55,520 nucleotides of DNA from Butyrivibrio sp. CB08 (GCF_003625485.1 NZ_RAIR01000012.1:1-55520), one strand, 5' to 3'. Positions 15,149-22,812 are shown, counted from the stretch's first letter. Numbers and translations: made by a program. The notes: generated by a model from the sequence alone, not told the origin.

Positions 15149-16918
15149 GTGACAAAAACTGCAGCCACAATCCGCAAAGCTTTATTAATTGTACTTGCAA
15201 TAAGTATCGTGACCGGTACCTTATTGCTACTTAGCTCAAGCAGATTTAATACTCCAAATCAGTTTGATCTGGTCCAGCTGGACACCGGCTGGACTATTAG
15301 TCGTGGAAACAATGTGTGGGAACTGGACAGCGTCAACGACGCAAGCGTTGGAATGGCCAATAAAAACGACACTCTGATCCTTACCCGCACTCTTCCTGAT
15401 TCAGATATATCTCCTGCAACCCTGCATTTCCGCTCCATCCTTTCATCGGTGGAGGTCTATGTAGACAAGGAGCTTGTATATACCTTTGGCGATGAGTATG
15501 TTGCCACAGGCCGCATGCTCCCTAAGATGGAGAACTTTGTTCCCCTTCCGGCTGATTATCAGGGAAAAGAGCTGACGATAAAGATTACAGCTCATGAGGA
15601 CAAGGCATTTTCTGGCCTCTCACAATTCCTGTTCGGAAACTACAACGACATCAAAAACAATCTGATACATACCAAGCGCCTTCCTCTGGTTGTTGGCGTC
15701 TATCTGTGTCACCTTGGTTTTATGCTCCTTATTCTGGCTCCATTTCTTGCCTTTTCCAAAAACAGTGACTTTAGTATCTTCTTTAGTGCCGTCACATCGC
15801 TGATGATAGGTGCCTACATTCTGTGCTATAACGATGTATTCTGGTATCTCTCAGACAATCCATACTTCTACACTTTCATAGAGTACTTCTCATTGTTCTC
15901 GATACCGGTGGCCATCCTGGGCTTTATATGCACTTCTCATCAAGCGCCATTTAAAACCCTGGGACTTATCCTGCTCTACCTAAGCAGCTGTTTCGTTGTT
16001 GCCACATCATTCCTTCACCTTACCAGCAATGTACATATCTGCCTGTTTGTATCCTGGTTCCATGTCTTTACCATTATTGAAGGAATTTACGTTATCATTT
16101 CACTGATAAAAGCGGTGATACATGAATCCGGGGTCGCTGCGGATCTTCGCACCAAGACCTCTTCTACCAAGATCCTCATTGCAGGTCTTATTGTCTTCAC
16201 CTTCTGCTCAGTTATAGACATCGTCAAGTTCAACGTCATGAAGTTCACCAAAGTCGGTGAAGTCAACGCCCACATCAACTTTATGACCGTGGGTGCTCTT
16301 ATCTTTATCATGAGCCTTCTTCTGAACTACTTCTACCACTGCATCGAATACATCAGTGAGTCCACTGTAAAAGTACAGCTGGAGGGCCTTGCATATACTG
16401 ACGCCCTGACAAATCTCTCGAACAGAGCAAGGTGTGAGCAGTATCTTGCCGATCTGTATGGCGACTTTACAGTCATAAGTCTTGACCTGGATTACCTTAA
16501 ATATACCAACGACAACTACGGCCACGACCAGGGCGACAAGCTCCTTAGTGGCTTTTCAGAAATAATGCTGGGATGCTTTACAGACGCTTCTCTTGTAGGA
16601 AGAATGGGCGGCGATGAGTTTATCGTTGTTCTTCCTTATGTGGACGAAGAGAGGACGGAGAGGGATATTCAGTGCCTCTCTGATCAGCTTGCCTACAGAA
16701 ACAGTCAGGAGAGCAAACTGCGTTTCTCTGCATCCTGGGGCTACGCTGACAGCAAAGATAAGGAACTTGGTGGAAACCACAGCGCTCAGAACGTCTACCT
16801 TCTTGCTGACAAGCGCATGTATGTCATGAAGAATCAGCATCACAAGCAGTCTCTCGGAAGACTCTACGACGACCTTCTCAACAAAGTGCTGGGGGAAGGA
16901 GGTAACGATGAAAAATAA
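15149..16918 (+). CDS. Membrane diguanylate cyclase with extracytoplasmic sensor
   Basis: A 589-residue protein with a GTG start 10 nt after AGGAGG. A signal-anchor helix (about 11-30) leads to an extracytoplasmic beta-rich sensor (to about 170), then about seven membrane segments (180-415) and a cytoplasmic GGDEF domain containing MGGDEFIVV (about residue 485), so it should make c-di-GMP from two GTP. The inhibitory RxxD site normally five residues before GGDEF is absent (CFTD), so product feedback is probably lost. The layout resembles 7TMR-DISM sensors. It is 21 nt downstream of the TPM gene and overlaps its paralogue by 11 nt. Confidence 0.92.
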   Translation: MTKTAATIRKALLIVLAISIVTGTLLLLSSSRFNTPNQFDLVQLDTGWTISRGNNVWELDSVNDASVGMANKNDTLILTRTLPDSDISPATLHFRSILSSVEVYVDKELVYTFGDEYVATGRMLPKMENFVPLPADYQGKELTIKITAHEDKAFSGLSQFLFGNYNDIKNNLIHTKRLPLVVGVYLCHLGFMLLILAPFLAFSKNSDFSIFFSAVTSLMIGAYILCYNDVFWYLSDNPYFYTFIEYFSLFSIPVAILGFICTSHQAPFKTLGLILLYLSSCFVVATSFLHLTSNVHICLFVSWFHVFTIIEGIYVIISLIKAVIHESGVAADLRTKTSSTKILIAGLIVFTFCSVIDIVKFNVMKFTKVGEVNAHINFMTVGALIFIMSLLLNYFYHCIEYISESTVKVQLEGLAYTDALTNLSNRARCEQYLADLYGDFTVISLDLDYLKYTNDNYGHDQGDKLLSGFSEIMLGCFTDASLVGRMGGDEFIVVLPYVDEERTERDIQCLSDQLAYRNSQESKLRFSASWGYADSKDKELGGNHSAQNVYLLADKRMYVMKNQHHKQSLGRLYDDLLNKVLGEGGNDEK

Positions 16919-18602
16919 GAAAAAGTTACTTCCTGTAATCCTTTCTGTTGCCATCGCGATCTTTGTTTCATGGTTCATTGGCATCTGTCTTACCTGCAAT
17001 ACCAAATATCCTGTAAAGACTATGGACTGGGGCTATGAGGTCACCATAAATGGCGAGGTTTTCCAGGATGTTGAACCATTTGATATCTACAAACACCTGG
17101 ACAGAAGGCTTCGCTATGGAGATGTAGTCTCCATGAAGACCACTCTTCCTGACCTTGGAGATATTCCTTTCCCTGTGATCCTCTTCAGGAGCAGATACTC
17201 CGCCATGGATGTCTATGTTGACGGAGATCTAATCTACACCTTTGGAAAAGATCTTTATGCGAAAAAGAAATTTATTGGCAAGATGTATCACTTTATTACT
17301 TTGCCCCTGGATTATGCCGGAAAAGAAATTGAGTTTAAGATGATAGCCGGTGAGACTGATGCTTTTTCAAGCCTTCAGCCTCCTAAGATAGGCAGTCAGC
17401 CAGATGTTGAGAGCCAGTTTGTCAGAGATCACAGAATGATCATTGCCACTGGAATGTTCCTTATTATCTTCGGTATCTCTTTTACCCTTATCACAATGTT
17501 CTTCGTTGTGAACGTACCGGATATTGTCAGCTTCCATGTGGGATCACTTTTCTGTATCAACCTCGGTGTCTGGATAATGTGCTACTACAACGTATTCTCA
17601 CCATTTATCTACACACCATATGAGACCCAGTGGGAATACCTGACCATGTATCTCATTGTGCCATTCTGTTACATGCTGGTTTACTTTGCACAAAAGATTG
17701 AGAAAAAAAATCTCTACATGACCGCCGCTGGTCTTTCCTGTTTTGTGACCTTCTCTCTGTACGTTCTGCACTTTGGATTTAACATCCATTTGAGAGAAAC
17801 CATCATGGTTTACCACATAACTGCGGTTTTGGGATTTGGACTTATCTCATACTTCATTGTGAGAAACTTCGTCAAGAAAGACATCTCCAGGTCTGGAATG
17901 ATACAGATGAGCGGACTTGTAGCCTTTGCTATAGCTGAGCTCATTCACCTTGTAATCTATATCATGGATACCAACCACATCAAGAACAGCTACTTTGCAA
18001 GTATCATTACCATCGACACCGGCTGTCTTATCTTCGTGCTGTGCCAGCTGGCAAACTACATGCTCTTTATTACCCAGTCCTACGCCCAGAGACTTGAGCA
18101 TGAATCCCTGTCACACCTTGCTTACGCCGACGGTCTTACCAATCTGGCAAACAGAGCCAAGGCTGATAAGGTAATGGAAGACCTAAACCATGTGAATACC
18201 GATTACTGTATCATAAGTATCGATCTAAATGGTCTTAAGATAGTAAATGACGACTTTGGTCATCCTTCAGGAGACAGATATATCAAGGATTTTGCCAAGG
18301 TCCTTACCACAACCTTCTCTGAAGAGGGGCTCTGCGCAAGAATTGGCGGAGATGAGTTCCTTGTAATAATAAGCGACTCCGTTGGAAAAGACATTGATGC
18401 CCTCATAGGCAGAATGACCAGTGCCCTTAACGTAATGAACGCCCTTTACACCGAGTACCACCGAAGCGTTGCCACAGGCTACGCCTACAAGCACGAGCTG
18501 CCAGGCGCCTCCTCCCACGAGGTATACCTTTTGGCCGACGAGCGAATGTATGCCGTAAAACGCCGGATGCACGAAGAACTTGGAATACATAACAGGTTGT
18601 AA
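16908..18602 (+). CDS. Membrane diguanylate cyclase, tandem paralogue
   Basis: A 564-residue protein with the same layout as the preceding gene: signal anchor (about 7-26), extracytoplasmic beta domain with the shared motif MDVYVDGDLIYTFGKD, seven membrane segments and a C-terminal GGDEF domain (RIGGDEFLVII, about residue 480). The RxxD inhibitory site is again missing. Its ATG lies inside the end of the upstream gene (11-nt overlap, GGAGGTAAC ribosome binding site), indicating coupled translation. The diverged sensor parts suggest duplication followed by specialisation for different ligands. Last gene of the operon. Confidence 0.92.
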   Translation: MKNKKKLLPVILSVAIAIFVSWFIGICLTCNTKYPVKTMDWGYEVTINGEVFQDVEPFDIYKHLDRRLRYGDVVSMKTTLPDLGDIPFPVILFRSRYSAMDVYVDGDLIYTFGKDLYAKKKFIGKMYHFITLPLDYAGKEIEFKMIAGETDAFSSLQPPKIGSQPDVESQFVRDHRMIIATGMFLIIFGISFTLITMFFVVNVPDIVSFHVGSLFCINLGVWIMCYYNVFSPFIYTPYETQWEYLTMYLIVPFCYMLVYFAQKIEKKNLYMTAAGLSCFVTFSLYVLHFGFNIHLRETIMVYHITAVLGFGLISYFIVRNFVKKDISRSGMIQMSGLVAFAIAELIHLVIYIMDTNHIKNSYFASIITIDTGCLIFVLCQLANYMLFITQSYAQRLEHESLSHLAYADGLTNLANRAKADKVMEDLNHVNTDYCIISIDLNGLKIVNDDFGHPSGDRYIKDFAKVLTTTFSEEGLCARIGGDEFLVIISDSVGKDIDALIGRMTSALNVMNALYTEYHRSVATGYAYKHELPGASSHEVYLLADERMYAVKRRMHEELGIHNRL

Positions 18603-18628
18603 GATGTGAGATGAATATCTCAGATTCA

Positions 18629-18821
18629 ATTTCATAGCCACGCTTTAAGAATTATAAAGCTGCTGCAAATGCCTACCAATGCCCTTTCGCGGCATATCCT
18701 CGCAGGTCACGGGAGCCTCTCTCCCATCAATCCTTTGTTGTGACCTGCTTCGGTATTCCACGATGACATTGACAGCCATTTGTAGCAGCTTTTCATTTGT
18801 GATCAAGCGGGGCTATGAAAT
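18629..18821 (-). ncRNA. Structured noncoding motif, copy A (inverted)
   Basis: Read on the minus strand: an outer stem of 17 bp with one mismatch (18805-18821 with 18629-18645), then junction CCCGCTTGATCAC (18811-18799), a 28-bp stem with two mismatches and three G-U pairs (18765-18792 with 18656-18683), a conserved asymmetric internal loop (CGTGGAATACCG on one side, GAGGATATGCCGCGAAAG on the other), an 8-bp stem GCAGGTCA/TGACCTGC (18741-18748 with 18702-18709) and a capping GGGAG/CTCCC hairpin. The G-U pairs favour the minus strand as the RNA. Loop sequences are the same as in copy B at 19514-19694 while the stems differ but still pair. No coding potential. I do not recognise the family. 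Confidence 0.75.
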
Positions 18822-18825
18822 AGTG

Positions 18826-18921
18826 TTGCCCGGAAGAAGCTCGGCGCACCTATGCCCCCGGGAGGATTCTCCCCGCAGCGCGCCTCCCTATGGTCTTCCT
18901 GTCCCTGTTTAGGACGGGCAA
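18826..18921 (+). other. GC-rich segment able to fold as a branched hairpin
   Basis: Nested complementary segments are visible: TTGCCCG (18826-18832) with CGGGCAA (18915-18921), GGAAGA with TCTTCC (18894-18899), GGCGC (18843-18847) with GCGCC (18880-18884), and GGGAG-GATT-CTCCC (18860-18873). It is GC-rich, in sharp contrast to the AT-rich array after it. No protein of note is encoded. The strand is not certain. Confidence 0.5.
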
Positions 18922-18930
18922 TTTGCCCAA

Positions 18931-19203
18931 TTACGGACCAGGAGCCACTTTACCCTCGTTTGGTCTGTAGTTTTTCAGCCAATAACCACTGATATTTTAT
19001 AAAATTACGGACCATTCACTATATTTTCATCATTTGGTCTGTAATTTAGCAAGGTTTCTAGTCTTAACTTCATAAAATTCCCTGAAAAATTACGGACCAA
19101 ACACCACTTTTCATCCATTTGGTCTGAAAAAGCCATGTTTTTCAGTTTTGTAACATTAAAAAATTACATATCATATGAGCAAAAAACACGATTTGGTCCG
19201 TAG
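18931..19203. repeat. Dyad array, module 1 (four units, arms TTACGGACCA type)
   Basis: Four units, each a 10-nt arm, exactly 20 nt of unrelated sequence, then the inverted arm. Left arms start at 18931, 19005, 19090 and 19164 (intervals 74, 85, 74) and right arms exactly 30 nt later. Left arms read TTACGGACCA three times; the fourth is TTACATATCA. Right arms are TGGTCTGTAG, TGGTCTGTAA, TGGTCTGAAA and TGGTCCGTAG. In the first three units a left G faces a right T, a G-U pair if the plus strand is RNA. The intervals are close to 7, 8 and 7 turns of DNA. Confidence 0.85.
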
Positions 19204-19473
19204 TTAATATCAGACACCCTTCCATTCCTTTCTGGTACTAATTATTTCCATCTTCCAAAAAAATTTTGAGGTACATTTAGTACCAAACATCTTAAAGACC
19301 CTGTCTGATACTAATATTCTCTCCGTATAGAGAGAACTACAGCTCAGATTTTTAATAGAAATTAGTACCAAGAGAAAGCAGCGCCCATGCAGATACTAAT
19401 TATCTTTTAATTTCAATTGTTATAACCCAAAATCCTTAGTACCAGAAGCCCACTAAGCGGCTCCAGGTACTAA
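19204..19473. repeat. Dyad array, module 2 (four units, arms TTAGTACCA type)
   Basis: Four units with 9-nt arms and again exactly 20 nt between them. Left arms start at 19204 (TTAATATCA), 19277, 19362 and 19436 (TTAGTACCA), right arms 29 nt later (TGGTACTAA, TGATACTAA, AGATACTAA, AGGTACTAA). The intervals 73, 85 and 74 reproduce those of module 1 although the arm sequence is different. The first unit abuts the last unit of module 1 with no gap. The 47-nt gap between units 2 and 3 holds an extra perfect 7-bp hairpin (19317-19336). Confidence 0.85.
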
Positions 19474-19513
19474 TTGCTCCTTTTGCCAGATAAGCGCGAA
19501 GAGCTCTACTCCT

Positions 19514-19694
19514 TATCCCGCTTGATTACCCACTGACATGGGAGAGGGGAGCTGTCAAGAGGACCGTGGAATACCGCAGCAGGCCTCCACAAGGTCCTTT
19601 AGTCCTACTCTAGCCCTCCGCGGCCTGCGAGGATATGCCGCGAAAGCCTCTTGACTGCTGCTCTCCCCATGTCACAATCTTGTCCCGCGGGATA
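19514..19694 (+). ncRNA. Structured noncoding motif, copy B
   Basis: On the plus strand: outer stem TATCCCGC/GCGGGATA (19514-19521 with 19687-19694), junction CCCGCTTGATTAC, stem TGACATGGG/CCCATGTCA (19534-19542 with 19666-19674) extended by AGAG/CTCT, stem GTCAAGAGG/CCTCTTGAC (19554-19562 with 19647-19655), the conserved internal loop (CGTGGAATACCG at 19565-19576; GAGGATATGCCGCGAAAG at 19629-19646), then stem GCAGGCC/GGCCTGC (19579-19585 with 19622-19628). The 23 nt at 19624-19646 are the exact inverted repeat of 18684-18706. A weak hairpin with a CTTTT tail follows near 19722-19746 and might end a transcript. Confidence 0.75.
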
Positions 19695-19752
19695 CATCTC
19701 TTTCCCCTTTACATTCTTCCCAACAGGATACCCCCTGTCTTTTCCCTCAACT

Positions 19753-19786
19753 AAAAAAGATCCGTCCACATATTAGTGAACGGATC
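19753..19786 (-). terminator. Terminator of the leftward dehydratase operon
   Basis: On the minus strand GATCCGT and ACGGATC (19759-19786) form a 7-bp stem with a 14-nt loop followed by TTTTTT. It begins 20 nt after the stop codon of the enoate-reductase-like gene and separates that operon from the noncoding island. Confidence 0.88.
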
Positions 19787-19805
19787 TCCAATAAATGTCA
19801 TATTC

Positions 19806-21869
19806 TTAGATCTTCATTGCGATGTCCCATGCTCCCCAAATTGCTGAACGGATATTTCCGACTTTCTTGCAATCTCCAAGGAGATGTACATTCTTGGCAG
19901 CCTGAAGCAGAGGGATTGGATGATATCCTACTGACATGATAACGTCGTCTGCAGGAAGCTCCACAGTCCTTCCATCTTTAAGGTTAACCTTAACGGACTT
20001 ATCTGTGATCTCTGCAACTCCTGCATTGAGATATACAGGAACCTTGTTGGTCTTGAAGCAGTCACGAAGGTAACTTGTGTTAGCAAGACACATATTCTTA
20101 ACCGCGATGAGGTCGTCCTTCATCTCAACGATCTGAGGGTTCTTGCCCTTTCTGAAAAGATCCAGCGCGATCTCACAACCTGTAAGTCCACCGCCGATGA
20201 TTACTACATCTTTGCCAACCTGTTTTCTTCCAAGAAGATAATCAGTAGCATCCATAGCGTAGTCAGCTGCTCCAGGAATTGGTATCCTGTTGGCCTCTGC
20301 ACCTGTAGCGATGATGTACTCATCTGCTGAAGGAAGTGAATCAGGCTTAACTTCGTAGTTGTAGTGTATTTTAACGCCGAGCTTTTTAAGCTGGTGTTTT
20401 TGCCATGCGATGAGCTGCTTGTCCTTCTCCTTGAATTCAGGAGCTGCTGCTGCGATAAATACGCCGCCAAGCTCGCTGGTCTTCTCGTAGATCTCAGCCT
20501 CATGTCCGCGGAGAGCAAGGATTCTTGCTGCTTCCATACCACCGACACCACCGCCGATGATGGCAACTCTCTTTGGCTTATCTGTAGGTTTAACCCTGTA
20601 CTTCTTGCTCTGCATGCTTCGTGGGTTAACTGCGCACTTACACATTCCAGCAGACTCAGTAAGATCCTGGTCATTGGCTGTTCCGTTGTGCTTGGTTAAG
20701 TTAAAGCAGGCTGAATGACAGCAGATACAAGGACGGATCTCCTCTTCTCTGCCCTTCTTGATCTTGGATACCCACTTAGGATCTGCAAGGAACTGTCTGC
20801 CTACTGCCATAGCGTCGATGCCGCCTTCTTTAACGGCTTTGGCACCAACATCTGGCTCCATCTTTCCGGCGCATACAACAGGGATGTCAACAAACTTCTT
20901 GATATGTTCAACATCCTCAAGGTTACAGTTCTGAGGCATGTACTGTGGTGGATGTGCCCAGTACCATGCATCGTAGGTACCATTGTCACAGTTGAGCATG
21001 TCGTAACCTGCATCCTGCAGGAACTTGGCTGCTCTCTCTGACTCTTCCATGTCTCTTCCGATCTCTTCAAAGTCCTCTCCTGGCATAGCGCCGTACTGGA
21101 AAGCCTTTGTCATGGATCTTACGGAATATCTTAAGGATACCGGGAAGTCATCTCCGCACTTATCCTTGATCTCTTTTACGATTTCTGCCGCAAAGCGGTA
21201 GCGATTCTCGAAGGATCCGCCGTAGTCGTCAGTTCTCTTATTGGTGTACTTTAAGGTGAACTGGTCAAGGAGGTATCCCTCATGTACAGCATGGACTTCA
21301 ACGCCGTCAACGCCAGCCTCTTTGCAAAGTCTTGCTGTCTCGCCGAAAGCGTAGATGATGTCCTTGATCTCTTTTTCAGTGATAGCTCTTGTTGTTACAT
21401 CGTCAGCCCAGCGGTTAGGAAGAACTGATGGTGCAGCTGTCAGGTACTCTGCGTCGATGTATGGCTTAGCCAGTGTGTTAAGTGCCTTGTTCTTGGCAAG
21501 CATAGCCAGTGGAGCTGTGAGGGCAAAAGATCTGCCAAAGCCGGCAGTCATCTGCACAAACATCTTGGCACCAGTTGCGTGGAGCTCATCCATAAACTCT
21601 GCAAGTTCTGCGAACTTACGCTTGTTCTGATAGAGCCACTTGCCACCCAGCATGTCCTTTACAGGAGCGATACCAGGGATGATAAGACCGCAGTCATGCT
21701 TGGCGATCTTAAGAAGAAGTCTTGCAGCTTCTTTATCAAAGTGGCTTCCCCCCGGCTCCATCCAGCCAAAAATACATGTTCCTCCCATAGGGGCCAGCAC
21801 TATACGGTTCTTTATTTCCAGGTTCCCAATCTTCCATGGGGTAAATAAAGCTTCATATTCCTGCTTCAT
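19806..21869 (-). CDS. Old Yellow Enzyme-type iron-sulfur flavoenzyme (enoate/2,4-dienoyl-CoA reductase-like)
   Basis: A 687-residue protein. The N-terminal FMN TIM barrel (about 1-370) has IVLAPMGG, GVDGVEVHAVHEGYLLDQF and KYTNKRTDDYGGS. A [4Fe-4S] motif follows (CICCHSAC with a later CKCAVNP), then a FAD/NAD(P)-binding part with RVAIIGGGVGGMEAAR and VVIIGGGLTGCEIA. The order matches 2,4-dienoyl-CoA reductase, BaiCD/BaiH and clostridial 2-enoate reductases, which reduce activated C=C bonds. It is the last gene of the seven-gene leftward dehydratase operon, so it could reduce the unsaturated product of the dehydratase; substrate unknown. Confidence 0.88.
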   Translation of the reverse strand: MKQEYEALFTPWKIGNLEIKNRIVLAPMGGTCIFGWMEPGGSHFDKEAARLLLKIAKHDCGLIIPGIAPVKDMLGGKWLYQNKRKFAELAEFMDELHATGAKMFVQMTAGFGRSFALTAPLAMLAKNKALNTLAKPYIDAEYLTAAPSVLPNRWADDVTTRAITEKEIKDIIYAFGETARLCKEAGVDGVEVHAVHEGYLLDQFTLKYTNKRTDDYGGSFENRYRFAAEIVKEIKDKCGDDFPVSLRYSVRSMTKAFQYGAMPGEDFEEIGRDMEESERAAKFLQDAGYDMLNCDNGTYDAWYWAHPPQYMPQNCNLEDVEHIKKFVDIPVVCAGKMEPDVGAKAVKEGGIDAMAVGRQFLADPKWVSKIKKGREEEIRPCICCHSACFNLTKHNGTANDQDLTESAGMCKCAVNPRSMQSKKYRVKPTDKPKRVAIIGGGVGGMEAARILALRGHEAEIYEKTSELGGVFIAAAAPEFKEKDKQLIAWQKHQLKKLGVKIHYNYEVKPDSLPSADEYIIATGAEANRIPIPGAADYAMDATDYLLGRKQVGKDVVIIGGGLTGCEIALDLFRKGKNPQIVEMKDDLIAVKNMCLANTSYLRDCFKTNKVPVYLNAGVAEITDKSVKVNLKDGRTVELPADDVIMSVGYHPIPLLQAAKNVHLLGDCKKVGNIRSAIWGAWDIAMKI

Positions 21870-21886
21870 ATAGCCTTTTCCTTTCG

Positions 21887-22600
21887 TTAATGTTTCTTAC
21901 CCAGATGTAATTCTTTCATACCTTCTACTTCGTCGCAGACCGGTTTCATGCTGCAGTGACCACAGTCTGTTGGCATTCCGTCAAGGATGTGAGTCAGTGT
22001 CTTTGTAATGGCATCGACCTTGTCTGCGTTTGGAAGAATCTCTTTTACCAGATCGGATTCAGTGATAAAGATGATCCTGACATTCTTAACACCTTCAACC
22101 GCCTTATATTTCGCAATATAAGCTGCTCCCACGCTGGCAAAACTGATTCCCTTTTTGAGAGCTTCCCTGCTGATACGAACCTGTTCCTGATTGCTCTGGG
22201 ATGACACCCTTACCATGTACCCTTCCGGGAAAACGTGGTATCTGACAAACTCAAGGTTCCTTATAGCCTGGAAAGCTTTCTCTGTATCTGCCTCTTCGCC
22301 AAGGTCCTCTGTCTCAAGGACCACAACTCTGGCAAATCCGCAGCCACCTGTGATCTCACTAATATCCCTGCCATAAACAAGGATCTCATCCTCTGTAACC
22401 TTACCTGAGGTTGAAACACAGGTATAATTAACCGATGGTTCTGGTGCGCCGCCAAGTTCAAGTCCTGCATCTCTCTGCATGATAAACTCGGAATTATCAA
22501 GGCATTTCCAGGCACTGACCGAAGATCCAGCAACTCTTTTGCCCTGAGAATGTGACAGCGCCTCCATTGTCACATCGATCATATTGTCATATAACTTCAT
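21887..22600 (-). CDS. Acetyl-CoA synthase-like (CdhC/AcsB domain) protein, truncated
   Basis: A 237-residue protein that resembles only the middle domain of acetyl-CoA synthase: LELGGAPEPSV early, KVTEDEILVYGRDISEI, VRVSSQ--VRISREALKKGISF, and VRIIFITESDLVKEILPNA align by eye with AcsB features. The N-terminal CODH-contact domain and most of the A-cluster domain are absent. A short Cys motif remains at the C-terminus (CGHCSMKPVC, then DEVEGMKELHLG). It may bind an Fe-S or metal site but cannot carry a full A cluster as known. It lies between the small membrane protein and the enoate-reductase-like gene with a GAGGAG ribosome binding site. The comparison is from memory. Confidence 0.65.
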   Translation of the reverse strand: MKLYDNMIDVTMEALSHSQGKRVAGSSVSAWKCLDNSEFIMQRDAGLELGGAPEPSVNYTCVSTSGKVTEDEILVYGRDISEITGGCGFARVVVLETEDLGEEADTEKAFQAIRNLEFVRYHVFPEGYMVRVSSQSNQEQVRISREALKKGISFASVGAAYIAKYKAVEGVKNVRIIFITESDLVKEILPNADKVDAITKTLTHILDGMPTDCGHCSMKPVCDEVEGMKELHLGKKH

Positions 22601-22614
22601 GGCCAGATCTCCTC

Positions 22615-22782
22615 TTAGAACTTAATATCTGCTTTCTTACGATCAAAGATCCTGTTGACCTGTGTGTAGGCCCATGCCATGAGCTTCTGATCAAGATTCC
22701 AGAAATAGATCACAAACAAAACACTTGTGACGATAGTAAGGATTTTTATTATTTTGAGAATGATCTTTATAGTCTTGCTCAT
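22615..22782 (-). CDS. Small single-span membrane protein of the dehydratase operon
   Basis: A 55-residue protein: a basic N-terminus (MSKTIKIILKIIK), one membrane helix (about residues 10-28) and a basic tail ending DRKKADIKF. The motif after the helix, IYFWNLDQKL, resembles VFYWDLDGKF in the small protein at 30518-30721, which occupies the end of the sister operon. The pair is therefore likely homologous and could anchor the enzyme at the membrane. It lies 30 nt after the activase gene. No known family recognised. Confidence 0.75.
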   Translation of the reverse strand: MSKTIKIILKIIKILTIVTSVLFVIYFWNLDQKLMAWAYTQVNRIFDRKKADIKF

Positions 22783-22812
22783 CCTAAAAGTCCTTTCTTG
22801 TGGGGAAATGGT

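Noticed and set aside
18679..18912. A 77-residue plus-strand ORF inside the island
   Set aside because: It runs through complementary stems of copy A and the GC-rich fold, has no ribosome binding site and no protein-like composition.
18931..19473. CRISPR-like array
   Set aside because: The repeats are only 9-10 nt and inverted within each unit, the arm changes between modules, and no cas gene or uniform direct repeat exists.
18931..19473. Integron attC sites
   Set aside because: The arms lack the GTTRRRY/RYYYAAC core and there are no cassettes or integrase.
19624..19646. Flavin aptamer-like AGGATAT in the conserved loop
   Set aside because: The partner AGAAGG strand of that aptamer is missing; a seven-base match is chance.
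18629..19694. c-di-GMP riboswitch linked to the nearby cyclases
   Set aside because: The conserved c-di-GMP-I and -II core sequences are not present, and the motif lies downstream of the cyclase genes.
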